Shown: positions 1 to 11,769 of the stretch, in pieces
Numbering within the stretch: the first letter of the stretch is position 1
Layout of the letters: each line of letters starts with the position of its first letter
DNA from: Pyrus communis
Taxonomy: Eukaryota; Streptophyta; Magnoliopsida; Rosales; Rosaceae
DNA: 64,000 bases
Assembly: GCF_963583255.1 (NCBI RefSeq)
Contig: NC_084812.1
Span: 25,463,565-25,527,564 of the forward strand
Reading direction: 5' to 3'
The notes under the pieces: model-generated
What the model saw: the letters and a program-made list of their open reading frames with translations, nothing else
Database searches by the model: none
Told to the model about the DNA's origin: nothing
Translations under genes and position numbers: made by a program

Positions 1-599
1 CCCCAAAGAAAAGGACTGAAAACACAATACTTGTACGCAGAGAAAATTCAATGAGTTCATGACCATATATATATTTACGATGCCTAGATAGAGAAACATG
101 TCAAGAAAAACAAATCAACTAGTGACATTGTTAACCAATATATCATGATGTCAAGAACGAGACATGGCAACTCCAATGGTTGACACAAATGTTGAGTTGA
201 GCTGTATTGGTTCGAACTCAAAGCTCTCCAAGAACAACCTCAAAAACACCAGCGCTGGCTATACACTATATATCGACATACAATCTAAAATTTGAATGAT
301 CACGATGCAACCGATTGAACAATAATAGCTCATCATCACACACAAGGAATAAAATTAATAAGAAATTAAGATGCCTAGGAGTGAATCTTTTTTTGCAAAT
401 TAGATCAATTTCAAGGCCTGGAGTTAGGAAAAAGCATTTAGAGCAGTGCAATTCAACAAACATAATCATACGTATATTCAATTGGTAACAAAGAAAACCA
501 ATGTCCTAATCAATAATTGGATACAACCCTAGTCCAAATCCACTGCACCCAAATTAAATTAAACAAACAATAAAATCACAAAAACTAAACTGAAATATG
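1..599. other. AT-rich sequence, no supported gene
   Basis: No reading frame here resembles a known protein. If the candidate exon at 683-772 on the minus strand is real, the rest of its gene would run through this stretch and off the left edge. I could not identify a convincing second exon. Confidence 0.4.
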
Positions 600-622
600 T
601 GTGTATATATATATATATATAA

Positions 623-674
<52 letters not shown>
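600..674. repeat. Compound microsatellite (TA)n-(GA)n
   Basis: A short TA run is followed by about 45 bases of GA repeats. On the minus strand it lies just inside the putative intron that follows the candidate exon at 683-772, and it gives the false SLSLSL tail of the open frame there. Confidence 0.95.
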
Positions 675-677
<3 letters not shown>

Positions 678-682
678 GTTAC

Positions 683-772
683 CTTGTTCCCAAGGACAAC
701 TTGAGTGAGAGAGCAACGGGAGGAGATGGGAGAGACGACCGACGGAACGAGAGCAAGGATAAACGCTGTCAT
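683..772 (-). CDS. Candidate first coding exon of a gene leaving the window (unrecognised)
   Basis: On the minus strand an ATG at 772 opens 30 codons (MTAFILALVPSVV...VLGNK) that end at a good donor, AAG|GTAACT, at 683/682. The peptide is hydrophobic and hydroxylated at its N-terminus, as organelle targeting or signal sequences can be. I do not recognise the protein and found no matching next exon in bases 1-600. It may equally be a chance frame. The GA microsatellite directly after the donor would be intronic. Confidence 0.2.
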
Positions 773-2117
773 TTTCTATAAATAATGGGGGTACTATAGG
801 TATTCCGAATGATTCAGATCCTAAAAATGACTTGGCATCCTAAAGGGTAGGGGACGTAAATCACGGCAAGTGACCCGTGGTAATTGGGTGGAATTTTAAG
901 TTACGTTTGCCTTTTTGTTTTGGCTTCGAGGCACCAAGTGGTAAAAATACGGGTGGCTTTCTCGTTGAAGGCTTTGCGAAGACATGTGTTATTTAACTGT
1001 GCCAAGTAGATTGAAATGTTTTTAGCTTTTTTGAATCCCACTAAAGATTAGTCTAATTCTTTTGGAGCGTGTAATACATCAGGTTTTAAAATAATAATAA
1101 TAATAATGAAAATAAGAAAACGGCAAAATAAAGGGTAAAGTGAATAGTATCAGGATTAACTGTTTAGTGTAAAAATATGATTTTCCGTTAAAGTAAACAG
1201 TATCAGGAGCTTTTCATTAAAGTTCTTTTAGAAGAAAAAAAAAAGGTGGGAGATGTACCCCGCACTTTCTGTTTTTGGTCACAAGGATATGTAGTCCAGT
1301 ATTTATCACTGCTTAGTTATATTTTCCGAGCTCAAACTATGTAATTTAATAAATCCTCCCCTTCTCTTTCTTCGAACTCATGAAATTTTTTTTGAATGTA
1401 CGCGAAACGTAAGTCAGACTTAAACTGAATAGGAACAATGCCATTTGTATACCCAGCTAAATCTTTCATCATATGTGCCCCAAGCTGCCCATCAGCCCAT
1501 GCATGATGACTGGATAAAAATGTTTATAGTTCTCCGGAATTTCTCTCTCTGAAAATTGCATCTGATGACAGAGAAAAAAAATAGAAGCTTCACACAGACA
1601 TGAGAGTTTTGAACTCGAAATGTAGTGATGAAATATATAATTGTCGGAAAAATGGATGAAATTTAAAGGTCCAACTCATTGTACTCAACATTTTATAACT
1701 ATGGCATGGTGGGTCTACAATTTAGAAAGAAAAATGCTAGGGAGTGTCACACACATAAAGTAAACTCATTAAACAAGCATTTAATAATTCATTGATCCAC
1801 ATGTCATATCATGTGGTTTATAAAATATTATTTAAATAAATGAGAGATCATCAGACACTCAAAAAAATAAATTTCTCCTCATTTATATTATAATACTTAG
1901 TGGACCAAGTTGTTTAAAAAAAAAAAAAAAAAATCTCTCCTTAGCACACCTCTAGCCCCAATACAATCAAATTAAAAGGGCCTACATCAAAGCAACTCAG
2001 GAGATAGTGTAACCCAAGAGAGAGTGTTGAATCATACACTGATTTGTCGAATGTCTTCAATCACAATCTCTGGCCTCCAAGCAAAAGAGCAATTCACGAG
2101 ACTTAATCTTAAGATCT
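773..2117. other. Intergenic AT-rich stretch
   Basis: No supported gene. It includes poly-A runs (about 1230 and 1917-1933) and AT-rich sequence typical of plant intergenic DNA. If the minus-strand exon at 683-772 is genuine, its promoter would lie at the left end of this stretch. Confidence 0.5.
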
Positions 2118-2353
2118 CTTTCAACTGAATGAGGATCGTCTTCGGATTCTTTTCGTGAGGATCTCAGAAATTCTCACATTGTGTTCGTTCATTATACATC
2201 GTGCGGTCATATTTTAAATATTTTTATTTAAAATTAAACACAAATAGTACCGGACGAAAACTGACTGCACAATGTACAATGAACATATACAATATAAGGA
2301 TCCCCAAGATCCTCACAAAGGGAATTCGAAGAGAACCCTCATTCCTTTCAACT
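2118..2353. mobile_element. Palindromic MITE with 9-bp target duplication (Mutator-like)
   Basis: The direct repeat CTTTCAACT at 2118-2126 and 2345-2353 flanks a 218-bp element (2127-2344). Its ends are inverted repeats, GAATGAGG... and ...CCTCATTC, followed inward by the imperfectly repeated blocks around TCTTCGGATTC and GTGAGGATC. A 9-bp duplication is the mark of Mutator-superfamily transposition. The interior (TACATCGTGCGGTCA ... ACTGACTGCACAATGTACA) is shared with the element at 48137-48332. It has no coding capacity, so it is non-autonomous. Confidence 0.85.
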
Positions 2354-3712
2354 AAATGGAGACAATTATCACTTGACCAAATGCAATATGGTGCTCTAGG
2401 CAGTTTTCAAAATTGATTTCTTCTCTTATAAAAAAAATAATAATAGTATTTAGTTACAGTATAATATAGTATTTCGTCAAAAGGTTGTGTAACTAATTAA
2501 TGTGCAAATGAAATTGCTTGCAGCAATATAATATCATAAGTTAAAAAAGCCGACAAATGGAATTGAAATAATGCGTAATTGATTCTATTTTCTTTTCAAA
2601 CAGTTAATTGAGGAATTTTTTTTTTTCCAGTGTGCCACAAACACATCCGATTGCATTATAATTGGTTGAAAATTTGAAAATAAAAATTCAACCAATTATA
2701 TTGGTGTACCAAGTCTCGTTTCCGACACATTGAATAATCTCTCCTAATTGATATATGCATTCGCTGAATTTGGCATGTAGAATTTATTTTCTGATTACCT
2801 TAATTAACCAAAAAATCAGGAATTAATTATGATTGAGTTTTTTAAATTGTGCAGTAAACGGCAAGGCAAGCCATCGCTCTTCCATAATCCATATATAGAT
2901 GAAGGTAAGAATAGTGTTAGATCTCACAAAAAGGAGAAGCCATTTTCTGTTCTCCAAACGGCAAAAACTTGTTGGAAGCCATTAAAGGTACGTACTGTTC
3001 AATTACTGTATCGATCATCTTCTGTTTATTCATGGCTGTTTCATACGTTTCATTTTCCACCTCTAATTTTGAATATGCCTTTAAATTGGTTTTTTCCTAT
3101 GTGGGAATAAAACGCTTTAATTTGTTACTGCTATAGCAGAAGCCATTTTTATTGTGAACTGGTAGATTGATTACTTCAGAAAGTATATGTGAAATATTGT
3201 TGTATGAGACTTCTACGCATGTATTTTGTACAATTACATTTTTTCTTGTAATTACTTTCCTCCTCTTCTTTTCATGTTTGGATCGGCTAATTTTCATTGA
3301 GTTTGTTTCTAGGGCTGGAGTGGAAGTGTTTTTAAAATGACTAAAAACATTTGTAGAGAAAATATTTTGTGTTCCAAAAGCACTTGGCAATCCTTTCTGC
3401 TATAAGCACAATATAAATGCTTCTTACTAAGCACTTCAAGTGGATTACAAGGATTCACTTCCATTTTTACTAAAAATTAGCTCCAAAAACTTTTTCATCA
3501 AAAACGATTTCAGCCATTTTAAAAGCATTTACAAACGAGCCTTTAAATAATTTTTTTCTTTGTAAATACCTACGTTTTTGTTAATTAATATCCCGTTTGG
3601 TTATCAATTTGTTCTCTGTATGTGTTCCCCATACCATTTGTAGTACTGGGTTTATTTTTTATTTTATTTTATTTTTATTAATTATTAATAGGAAATTATT
3701 CATTCATATCAC

Positions 3713-3757
<45 letters not shown>

Positions 3758-4202
3758 TGCTAATTTACTTTCGTCAATTTCAAAACATTGAGAAATTTTA
3801 TTGTGTTTTGGGTTCGTGATATTGCGTGTAAATTGATTAAAAATTGGAGTTCCCTGTGTGCGACTGGAATGGTAATTAGGGTTTCTTCTTCTTATTTTTT
3901 TATTTTTTTATTTTTTTTCTCCTTTCACATTTGTAAGTAAACCCTTTAAATAAAATGAAAAATATGCATAAATAGACACTAAATTGTTGTTCATATAAGG
4001 ATTTTATCTATTGGGTGCTTTCGCAATTTTATTTTTGGTTAAACTTTGTAACTGCTTTTATTTGTGCCTATTTTCTAAGAAAAAAATATTGAGTACTAGT
4101 CAAACAAAAGCTTACTAATGAAAAATATGCAACTCTTTGGACAAATTTCAAATTCTATTCAAAAGAATGTAAGTTTCTTTTTTCTTGGAGCAGTAGAGGA
4201 AA
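2354..4202. other. Intergenic region upstream of the MADS-box gene
   Basis: No supported gene. It contains a (TA)n tract at 3716-3756 and a stretch at about 3310-3545 with the AAAGCACTT-like motifs common in plant MITEs. An open frame at 2829-3110 has no recognisable features. The 500 bases before 4203 should hold the MADS promoter and leader, but I see no decisive TATA box. Confidence 0.5.
3716..3756. repeat. (TA)n microsatellite
   Basis: About 20 uninterrupted TA dinucleotides upstream of the MADS-box gene. Confidence 0.95.
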
Positions 4203-5321
4203 ATGGGTCGCGGGAGGCTGAATATGGAACTCATAACGAACGAAAGAGCTCGAAAAACAACGTTTCAGAAGAGAACAAAGGGAATTCTGAAGAAGGCCGG
4301 CGAGATTTCCACTCTTTGTGACCTAGATGTGTGCATGATCATCTATGGCCCGAAACAATCTGGTCGTAGTCCCGAACTCCACACGTGGCCAAGAAACCCG
4401 AGTGAGGTCAATCGCATAATCAACAAGTACAAGGCAAGCACCACGTGCAAACCAGCCAAGAAAACCTTCAATTTGTCCGACCTGTTGATGGATCGAAAGA
4501 CAAAGGTGCATGTCGATACCTACAGAGCGCGCAAGGAGATGTACGAGGCCAAGTACCCAACATGGGATGAACGTATTGAAAATTTCTCCGAAAATGAACT
4601 GGAGCTGCTTCTGAATGCATTGGATGCTAAGCTCGAGGCTGGCAAGAGAACATTGCTTCATAAGAGGAACCGGCCGGCTGAACACCAGTATATTTGTTCA
4701 TCAACCCAAAAGCAGCCTTGTAATTATTACAAACCGGATCAAAATAATAACAATGTGGAGGACAAAAATCCCATGACGAGCTGCTCTTGGAATCGTAGTA
4801 ATATGGATATGGTGGAGACCCTCCAGCCCTTTCCAGTCTCATCATTTGACCATCATCATCAGCAGCAGCACCCTTCCGATCAAATGCTTCGATTCGATAA
4901 TTCAAATGAGTATACGAATAGCGTTTTGGCTCCTAACAATAATCTGGGTCCGCTGGCGATGTGGATGCTGATGGAGAGCAAATACAACCATAGTAGTCTC
5001 CAGTTAACCGGAGGGGCTTCCGGCTGTAATTCTCAATTGCCATTTGAAGGGCGGCATCACAGTAACTTCGATAACCCGATGATGATTCAGTCGACGGTGG
5101 AGAATATGAATATGAATATGAATATGATGAGGCAGGAGTACTATTCAGCTCGACTCATGCAGCAGCCAGCTGTGCCCTACTTGCAGTATCCAGTGCTGCC
5201 GGCTAGCGTTTCATCATCGCATCAAGTTCATCAAGTGCAGGCTTCTCATCAGGTAGTGAGAGACGATGATCAGTACGAAGATATCAGCCAGTATCTAGTC
5301 ATGAATAACAAGATGGCTTAA
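4203..5321 (+). CDS. Type I (M-type) MADS-box transcription factor, AGL82/AGL103-like
   Basis: This intronless gene encodes 372 residues. Residues 1-60 are a MADS DNA-binding domain: MGRGRLNMELI, then RKTTFQKRTKGILKKAGEISTLCD and VCMIIYGP. It is followed by a WPRNPSEVNRIINKYK segment (about 77-92) that resembles the M-beta group of type I proteins. There is no K domain. The C-terminal half is low-complexity: histidine/glutamine runs, asparagine runs and an NMNMNMNMM tract at about 300. Absence of introns and of a K domain fits type I genes, whose studied members act in female gametophyte and endosperm development; that role is inferred from family. The ATG at 4203 begins directly at the conserved MGRGR, so the start is secure. 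The subgroup (M-beta versus M-gamma) needs a tree. Confidence 0.9.
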   Translation: MGRGRLNMELITNERARKTTFQKRTKGILKKAGEISTLCDLDVCMIIYGPKQSGRSPELHTWPRNPSEVNRIINKYKASTTCKPAKKTFNLSDLLMDRKTKVHVDTYRARKEMYEAKYPTWDERIENFSENELELLLNALDAKLEAGKRTLLHKRNRPAEHQYICSSTQKQPCNYYKPDQNNNNVEDKNPMTSCSWNRSNMDMVETLQPFPVSSFDHHHQQQHPSDQMLRFDNSNEYTNSVLAPNNNLGPLAMWMLMESKYNHSSLQLTGGASGCNSQLPFEGRHHSNFDNPMMIQSTVENMNMNMNMMRQEYYSARLMQQPAVPYLQYPVLPASVSSSHQVHQVQASHQVVRDDDQYEDISQYLVMNNKMA

Positions 5322-6890
5322 CTTAATTATATCTTGTTGGGAGTTTAAAATAATTAGTTAGTTAATTAGTGATGCTTTGAATTCTATATAACTGATTTAA
5401 TTCTATATATTTTAGGTTTAATTTAGGCTCGTATTGGGATTTTACAGTGGACTTTGATAATTTACACGCCGTGATCACCTGCATGCATCCCAGAATTTTA
5501 GGATCCAAGGTAGTAGTTGTTTTCTGGTTCTTCTCTGGTTGAGTATCGATCGATCTGTATTAAGTTTTTGCAGTTAATTAGATGAATTTAGGTGCGTGCT
5601 ACAAAGATAAACTTATTGCTGGAAATATGAGTTAGCTACTGTAGAGCTCTTGTATTTGATGTTATTTCTTATAAAAAAAACAAGTAACAAAATACAAATG
5701 ACATCCGAATTCATACTGCAAGTTCATATAGCTGATAAAAAACCACAAATCCAAAATTTTGAAATTTAAATCAAACAATTTGCAACGGAGTTCAGTATCT
5801 ATGTGGTGCAAGTACTTAATAATTTCTATTTACAAGTCTCTGCTAACAGCGTCAAGGCCTGCAATGCAATCTATACCATTTCAAGGGATCACTTAGCTTC
5901 TCTGTGTGCTTACGTGCAATATCTAAGCTTAAATATTCCAAACTTTGCAAGGGGCATTTGTGTTCACCAACCGACGTAGCACGAAGCTTAGGATTATAAG
6001 CGTAAATCTTTGAAGAACTAAAAGTTTGGAATCTACTTGTTTTTAAAAGAAATGTCAAAGGTTGTATTTTATTAAAAATTTTAATTGATGATTAATATGG
6101 AAACAACCATTGGCTTAAATAATCTGATTACAACTCTATGGGACACTCAAAGTTCTTAGGTAATTAAAACGATGGTAAATAACATTAATTGAATGACAAA
6201 TAAAAAGTACTATTTTTAGTGCAGAACTTAATAATGCTGTTTTGGAAGCATAAACGACTTTAGATAATTGAAATCAATCATATATCACATCAAAGCTGTA
6301 AATTTGAAATGAGATGTCGTTATCTTTTCCAAAAGTATCATAGACCTAAATCAGAGCTTAGATGACAAATGTGCAAATTCCCATTATGTTTTTTTGTCTT
6401 ACGTCAATCTATTTTTTTTTCAATCCAGTCGATCATTTGTTATACGTCAGAAAGAATCACAAGGAATATATTACAAGTGTCATGTGACACGTAACGAGTG
6501 AATTTGTTCTTATGCTTAACAGCAAAGGAGCACAATTAGTCGAAAGATAAACAGAGTAGGTTGCTCTCTTTGGGAGGTGTGACAAAATCTGACCAACAGC
6601 AACAGCCAACAGCCTCCATTTCTCGACAACGTGAACGCCTAAGCTGCTGTCGCGTAGAAGGCAATCACGAGCTCTGCACACTTGTTCTTCTTCCAGACAA
6701 AACGTAACCATTAGAGCAGAAGAGTAGAGAGAGGAGGCCAAGCAATTTCATTTCCAGCCACTTTCCCATTTCACACTCCAAAACCCACATCACCAAACAA
6801 ATTTTCGACCTCAAAGTTCCTCTTTTGAAATCCGCTGACGACAACCCTTTTGCGTTCGTCGGCAAAAGGTGTCAAATCTGACAGCTTTTT
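5322..6890. other. Intergenic region between the MADS-box and GPDH genes
   Basis: The first ~200 bases are probably MADS 3' UTR. The rest is AT-rich with no recognised gene. On the minus strand at 6665-6865 a frame includes a signal-peptide-like stretch (MKLLGLLSLLFCSNG) but stops soon after, with no recognisable continuation. Confidence 0.4.
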
Positions 6891-7623
6891 TTGCTACACA
6901 TTTTGATTTGCAGGCTTGCAGCGTATGAATTAGAAGAAGACAATGTTAAGTCCGTCGGTCAATATAACCGCGTTGGCAAACGCAAAGTAGAGTTTGTCAC
7001 TTCTTCTTTTTTCTTCCCTTCAAAGTTTTACATTTGCTTTGTTTGTGTTGACTGGTTTTGGTGGGTGGATAGGCGAACCTTCTGGCTGAGAGTTTTAAAT
7101 GTTTTTGCTTTGCGTGTTTGAATTGCAAATCTTGTGTGGGGGTGATCTAAAACCCAATGATATAAAACCCTCTTGGGTATTTGTTGAAATTTTGTAGAAT
7201 CTGAAGTGTCTTAGGGGAAAAAGGTTTCTGGAAGTTTGACAAAGGGGTTGTTTAGATTTTGGTGAAAACCCCACCAAGAAAATCTAAAGTTTTTTCCGAA
7301 TCGATTTTGTTGTGGTGATTTGTTGATCTGAGCTGTGCAGTTGAGGGTGGTGTGAATCTATGATACAAAATCAGATGTGAGTTGTTTCAAACTTTGTATG
7401 TTTGTTTGAATTTAGGAATTAGGAAGTTAGGTTTTGCAGCTTCAAGGAGCGAAGAGATCTTCTTGCGATTGATCGTTGCCAGTTTGATCGTGATTTCGCT
7501 TCTCAGTGAGTATAATATTGGAAACATTTGTAGTGTCTGTGAGCATTTGTTGTTGTAATTGGCTGTGCATATCTTAAGTTGCTTGGAGACGAGTTTAATT
7601 GGACGAAGAAAAAGAAGAAGAAA
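6891..7623 (+). promoter_or_regulatory. 5' leader/promoter region of the GPDH gene
   Basis: Sequence quality changes here to the mixed T-rich, moderately GC sequence typical of plant leaders and leader introns. The first ATG in frame with the protein is 7624. The frame is open upstream to 7579 but only through a TTG and a run of lysine codons, so it is unlikely to be translated as an extension. I cannot fix the transcription start, and a 5' UTR intron is possible. Confidence 0.35.
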
Positions 7624-8079
7624 ATGGTTGGGAGTACTGATGGAGTGACCGATAAGGTCTACTCAAATGGGTTGCTTCACCAATCAAGTGATTCTGTTGA
7701 GCAGAAGCTTGATGATCTTCGGCGTTTAATGGGCAAAGCAGAAGGTGATCCACTTAGGATAGTTGGTGTAGGTGCAGGTGCTTGGGGAAGTGTCTTTGTT
7801 GCTATGTTGCAAGATAGTTATGGTCATTTAAGAGATAAGGTCCTAATAAGAATATGGAGAAGACCAGGAAGATCGGTTGATAGAGCAACAGCAGAACATT
7901 TATTTGAAGTGATCAATTCAAGGGAGGATGTGCTGAGGAGACTGATTAGGCGGTGTGCGTATTTAAAATATGTTGAGGCAAGATTAGGTGATCGGACGCT
8001 TTTTGCAGATGAGTTACTGAAAGATGGGTTTTGTGTGAATATGATTGATACCCCTCTTTGCCCTATGAAGGTTGTCACA

Positions 8080-8124
<45 letters not shown>

Positions 8125-11100
8125 CTGCCATCAACAGAAACTCATGTGGTCTTTGAAGAAATTAGTAGGTACTGGAAAGAGAGAGTAACAATGCCAGTCA
8201 TTATCTCTCTTTCAAAAGGTGTTGAGGCTGAATTGGAGCCTGAACCACGCATAATTACGCCCACTCAAATTATCAATCGAGCAAGTAAGACTGATTCCAT
8301 ACTTTTCATGGATTGTTAACAATGTTTTTAGGGTCAATGCACTGGTAGCTAAGGTTCTGATACCTATTTTTCTCCTTGAGTATTTCTTCTTGGTTGTTTT
8401 CTGCTATCTGTTTCATCATTTCGGGTGCTCTTTGATGCTGAGTTATTTACTTAGTGTGTTTTATAATTGTTTGATAATCCCTCCATTGAGTTGACGGCCT
8501 TGAGATTCTTAGTGCGGTTTTCTTTCTGATTATAAAAGTAATCTTTAGTTATTTATTTATTTATTTTATGCTATTAGAGTGGTTCATACTTCATAACATG
8601 GTTGTATGGTTATGATAGATATTCAGTCAATTATTGCCTCGTACGTTTTTTACCCTGGCTATTCTGTTCTCTTAATATGTACTCTTTTTTTTTCAGCTGG
8701 TGTTCCCAATGAGAACATTCTCTACCTTGGAGGACCCAATATTGCCTCTGAGATTTACAACAACGAATATGCCAATGCTCGGATATGCGGAGCTGACAAG
8801 TGGAGAAAGCCCTTGGCTAAGTTTTTAAGGCAACCCCACTTTATAGTATGGGACAATGGGGACCTTGTTACTCATGAAGTTATGGGTGGCTTAAAGAACG
8901 TCTATGCCATTGGAGCTGGTAAGATTCTGTTCATTACATCTCCTATTTGATAAACGTTAAGAGAGTCAGACCTTTTCTTGAATTTAACCCTAAATGGTCG
9001 GACTGCACTGCAAATTAACACATACTAGAGTGACTAAAGAGTCTTAGGTGGTGTAGCTTCATGAACTTAATAAAATAAATGAGTGAGTGTGAGAGAGAGA
9101 GAGAGATGACTTGTGAGCAAAGAATTGCAAGATTATGCCAAATCATATTTTCCTTTGGTTTTTGGCAAAGCTGAAATATGAGTAGGCTTTGATAATTAAC
9201 CAAAAGATGCTGCATTTGTGTGGATAATTGTTTCATTCCACAAAATGATACGCATGCAAAGCATATATATTGTTGGGATTTTGAATTATCTACTTCGTCG
9301 ACCGAAGTAGATAACTGAGGCATGCTTAAGACTCCAAAATTTCATTGAGGGCCTCACCTCAACTTGGAAACATGGTTTATGACGATTCAATGTCTATAGA
9401 CCTAAGTATGCATGTTAGATAAGGAATTGCTAATGGACCTCAAATATCATTCTCATTTCCATAATGTTTTGGAAAGCTATTTGGCCATACTCTTAAATTT
9501 ATACAGTTTTGCTACAAGCCTACAACAAACCTTACATTCTCTTAAACTTGAGCATTATTATTTTAGGATCTCTCCCATATTCCATTCGAAGGATACTGGC
9601 CACTCAAACATAATTCTATTTAGTTAACTGTTCTGGTTACTGTCTGGCAACAGAAGTTCCCTATATGTGTGTGGGCACATGTGTGCGTCACAATTGAAGT
9701 TGTCTAAAGAAAGATTCATGTGTTGCAATCCTGTCTTTGGGCGACTGACTGAATTTTCTTGCAAAACATCCATTGCCGCATTTGGATTTCCATGTCAATT
9801 ACCTTTATTAGATCTCGTGTCAATTGGAGGTTGATATATATGATTTTTGCCTTATATTGGCCTGATATATATGTTATCTTGGAATTTGCTTTGTTGTACA
9901 AGTGCTATCCTTAAACATTGTAGCAATTATAATCGATCGATTTAAGCTCATTTCTAAGAGTATGTATTTGAAGGCTAAAATACTTTCAACTTTGAATCAT
10001 GACCCAACAGGAATGGTAGCAGCGTTAACCAATGAGAGCGCCACAAGCAAATCAGTATACTTCGCACATTGTACATCAGAGATGATTTTTATCACTCATC
10101 TGTTGGCAGAAGAACCAGAGAAGCTGGCAGGGCCTTTGTTGGCTGACACGTATGTTACCCTGTTGAAAGGTCGTAATGCATGGTATGGACAAAAGCTGGC
10201 GAAAGGGGAGTTAAACCTTGAAATGGGTGATAGCATAAAGGGCAAGGGTATGATTCAGGTACAGATCTCAATCGACTTCATATCCATGAAGTAACAAGCA
10301 AAGCTTTGCCTTGCATCATTATTATTGTTTAATGAAATCTGGGCTTTGACCTTATGACATAGATTTGACTAATAAGTTCAGTGGGAAACCTTCCAGATCT
10401 TTGCAATGATTAAAAAGACAAGTGCTTGCGATCACGAATCATAAAATTTATAATCGCATTCCAAAGAGTTATTAACAATATTCTGGTGGCTGCTTGGAGC
10501 TTTCTTGTCTGAACATACTGGACCTTGCTGATTCTGTACTTTAATGCCACATACAGTTGTAGAAAGAAGGATCATATCGAATATATGATTCTATGATGCT
10601 TGAATCTCATATTTTGGTTGTAAATATACCAAGTCCTCTACTAATATGCTTTAAAAATAGGCTTTTTAGCCAAAATGGTCCCTGAGATTTACATACCACA
10701 TCACTTTGGTCCCTGAGATTTGAAATCAATAGAAGTGGTCCTAAGATTGTCCACCATCAATCATTTTGGTCTTTCCGTGCAAAATTATGTTAAATAAGGA
10801 TCCAAATGACAAATATACCCTCAATTTAATAAATAATGAGTCAAAATGATTTGACAAAAATTAAGGGTATTTTGGTCATTATATTCTTATTTAATGGAGA
10901 TTTTTCAAGGAATGACCAAAATGATTGATGGTGGACAAACTCAGGGACCAATTATATTTATTTAAAATCTCGGGGACCAAAATGAGGAGTTATGCAAATC
11001 GCAGGACCATTTTGGCTAAAAAGCCTTAAAAATATTTTGTTTCGAGTTATCTGTGTCATAATTACCTCTTATATTCTACTTCATTATGGTGGAAAAGTAT

Positions 11101-11769
11101 AGCACATGCAGTTTCACTTTGGTGTTTGATTTCACTGGCTGTTTAAAGTTTAAATTGGATTCATTACAGCTAGTTCTGCGCGAGTGATGCATGCATGTAC
11201 TACTCTTAGAGTAAGGATCTGTATGTTTGTTCTGTCATGTGACTGCTTTCTGTTGCTGTAAAAAATATGTGTGGATTATCTTGTCTCAATAAAATGAGAT
11301 TGGTTCCTTGAAAGAGTGCAAAAGACGGCGCTTTCATTTATTGGAACTCTGTAATGATGAGACCGTTTGTATCTTGCAGGGGGTCTCTGCTGTGAAAGCA
11401 TTTTTTGAGCTGCTAAGTCAGCCCTCTTTAAGTATCCTGCATCCCGATGAGAAGAAGCCCGTTGCTCCCGTTGAGCTTTGCCCTATCTTGAAGATGCTAT
11501 ATAGAATACTCATAACTAGGTATTACTTCTCTGTTTTTTTCCAAATGAAACTAAGCCAATATCATTTTGATCAAGCTAGTTCAAATTAATGTGAATCATA
11601 CTAGAAGTGAATTTGATGTCATCTCGTTATGTGAATCTTTAGGGAGTTTCCGTCGCAGGCTATTCTTCAAGCGTTGCGGGACGAGACCATGAACGATCCT
11701 CGGGACCGTATTGCAATCGCACAAACCCATGCATTTTACAGGCCATCCCTTCTTGGTCAGCGGCATTGA
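7624..11769 (+). CDS. GPDHC1: Glycerol-3-phosphate dehydrogenase [NAD+], cytosolic (GPDHC1-type), five exons
   Basis: Exons 7624-8284, 8697-8918, 10011-10258, 11380-11519 and 11643-11769 splice in frame to 465 residues. All introns are GT-AG. The enzyme interconverts dihydroxyacetone phosphate and glycerol-3-phosphate with NAD(H). In plants the cytosolic form feeds glycerolipid synthesis and a G3P shuttle linked to redox balance. The Rossmann motif GVGAGAWGS lies at residues 48-56. The C-terminal domain has [15 protein letters not shown] (with the conserved lysine) and TSEMIFI. The protein ends [21 protein letters not shown], very close to Arabidopsis GPDHC1. It has no transit peptide: MVGS is followed by a short variable region and then the conserved LRRLMGKAE. 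Intron 2 holds a perfect hairpin and intron 3 a MITE; both are spliced out. I see no disabling change. Confidence 0.95.
9286..9314. other. Perfect 12-bp inverted repeat in GPDH intron 2
   Basis: TTATCTACTTCG is followed by a 5-base spacer TCGAC and then CGAAGTAGATAA. It would form a strong hairpin in the pre-mRNA. It could be a transposon remnant or an intronic structure; nothing in the sequence decides which. Confidence 0.8.
10651..11034. mobile_element. Mutator-like MITE in GPDH intron 3, 9-bp target duplication
   Basis: TTAAAAATA occurs at 10651-10659 and again at 11026-11034, flanking a 366-bp element (10660-11025). Its terminal inverted repeats are perfect for 22 bases, beginning GGCTTTTTAGCCAAAATGG, and continue imperfectly inward (the TTTGGTCCC blocks). 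The perfect 9-bp duplication and inverted ends fit a non-autonomous Mutator-superfamily element. It lies well inside the intron, clear of both splice sites, so the coding frame is unaffected. Confidence 0.93.

Noticed and set aside
2829..3110. 93-codon open frame as a gene
   Set aside because: No recognisable motif, AT-rich second half and no supporting splice structure.
7579..7623. N-terminal extension of GPDH upstream of 7624
   Set aside because: It starts with TTG, not ATG, and adds a lysine run absent from the family.
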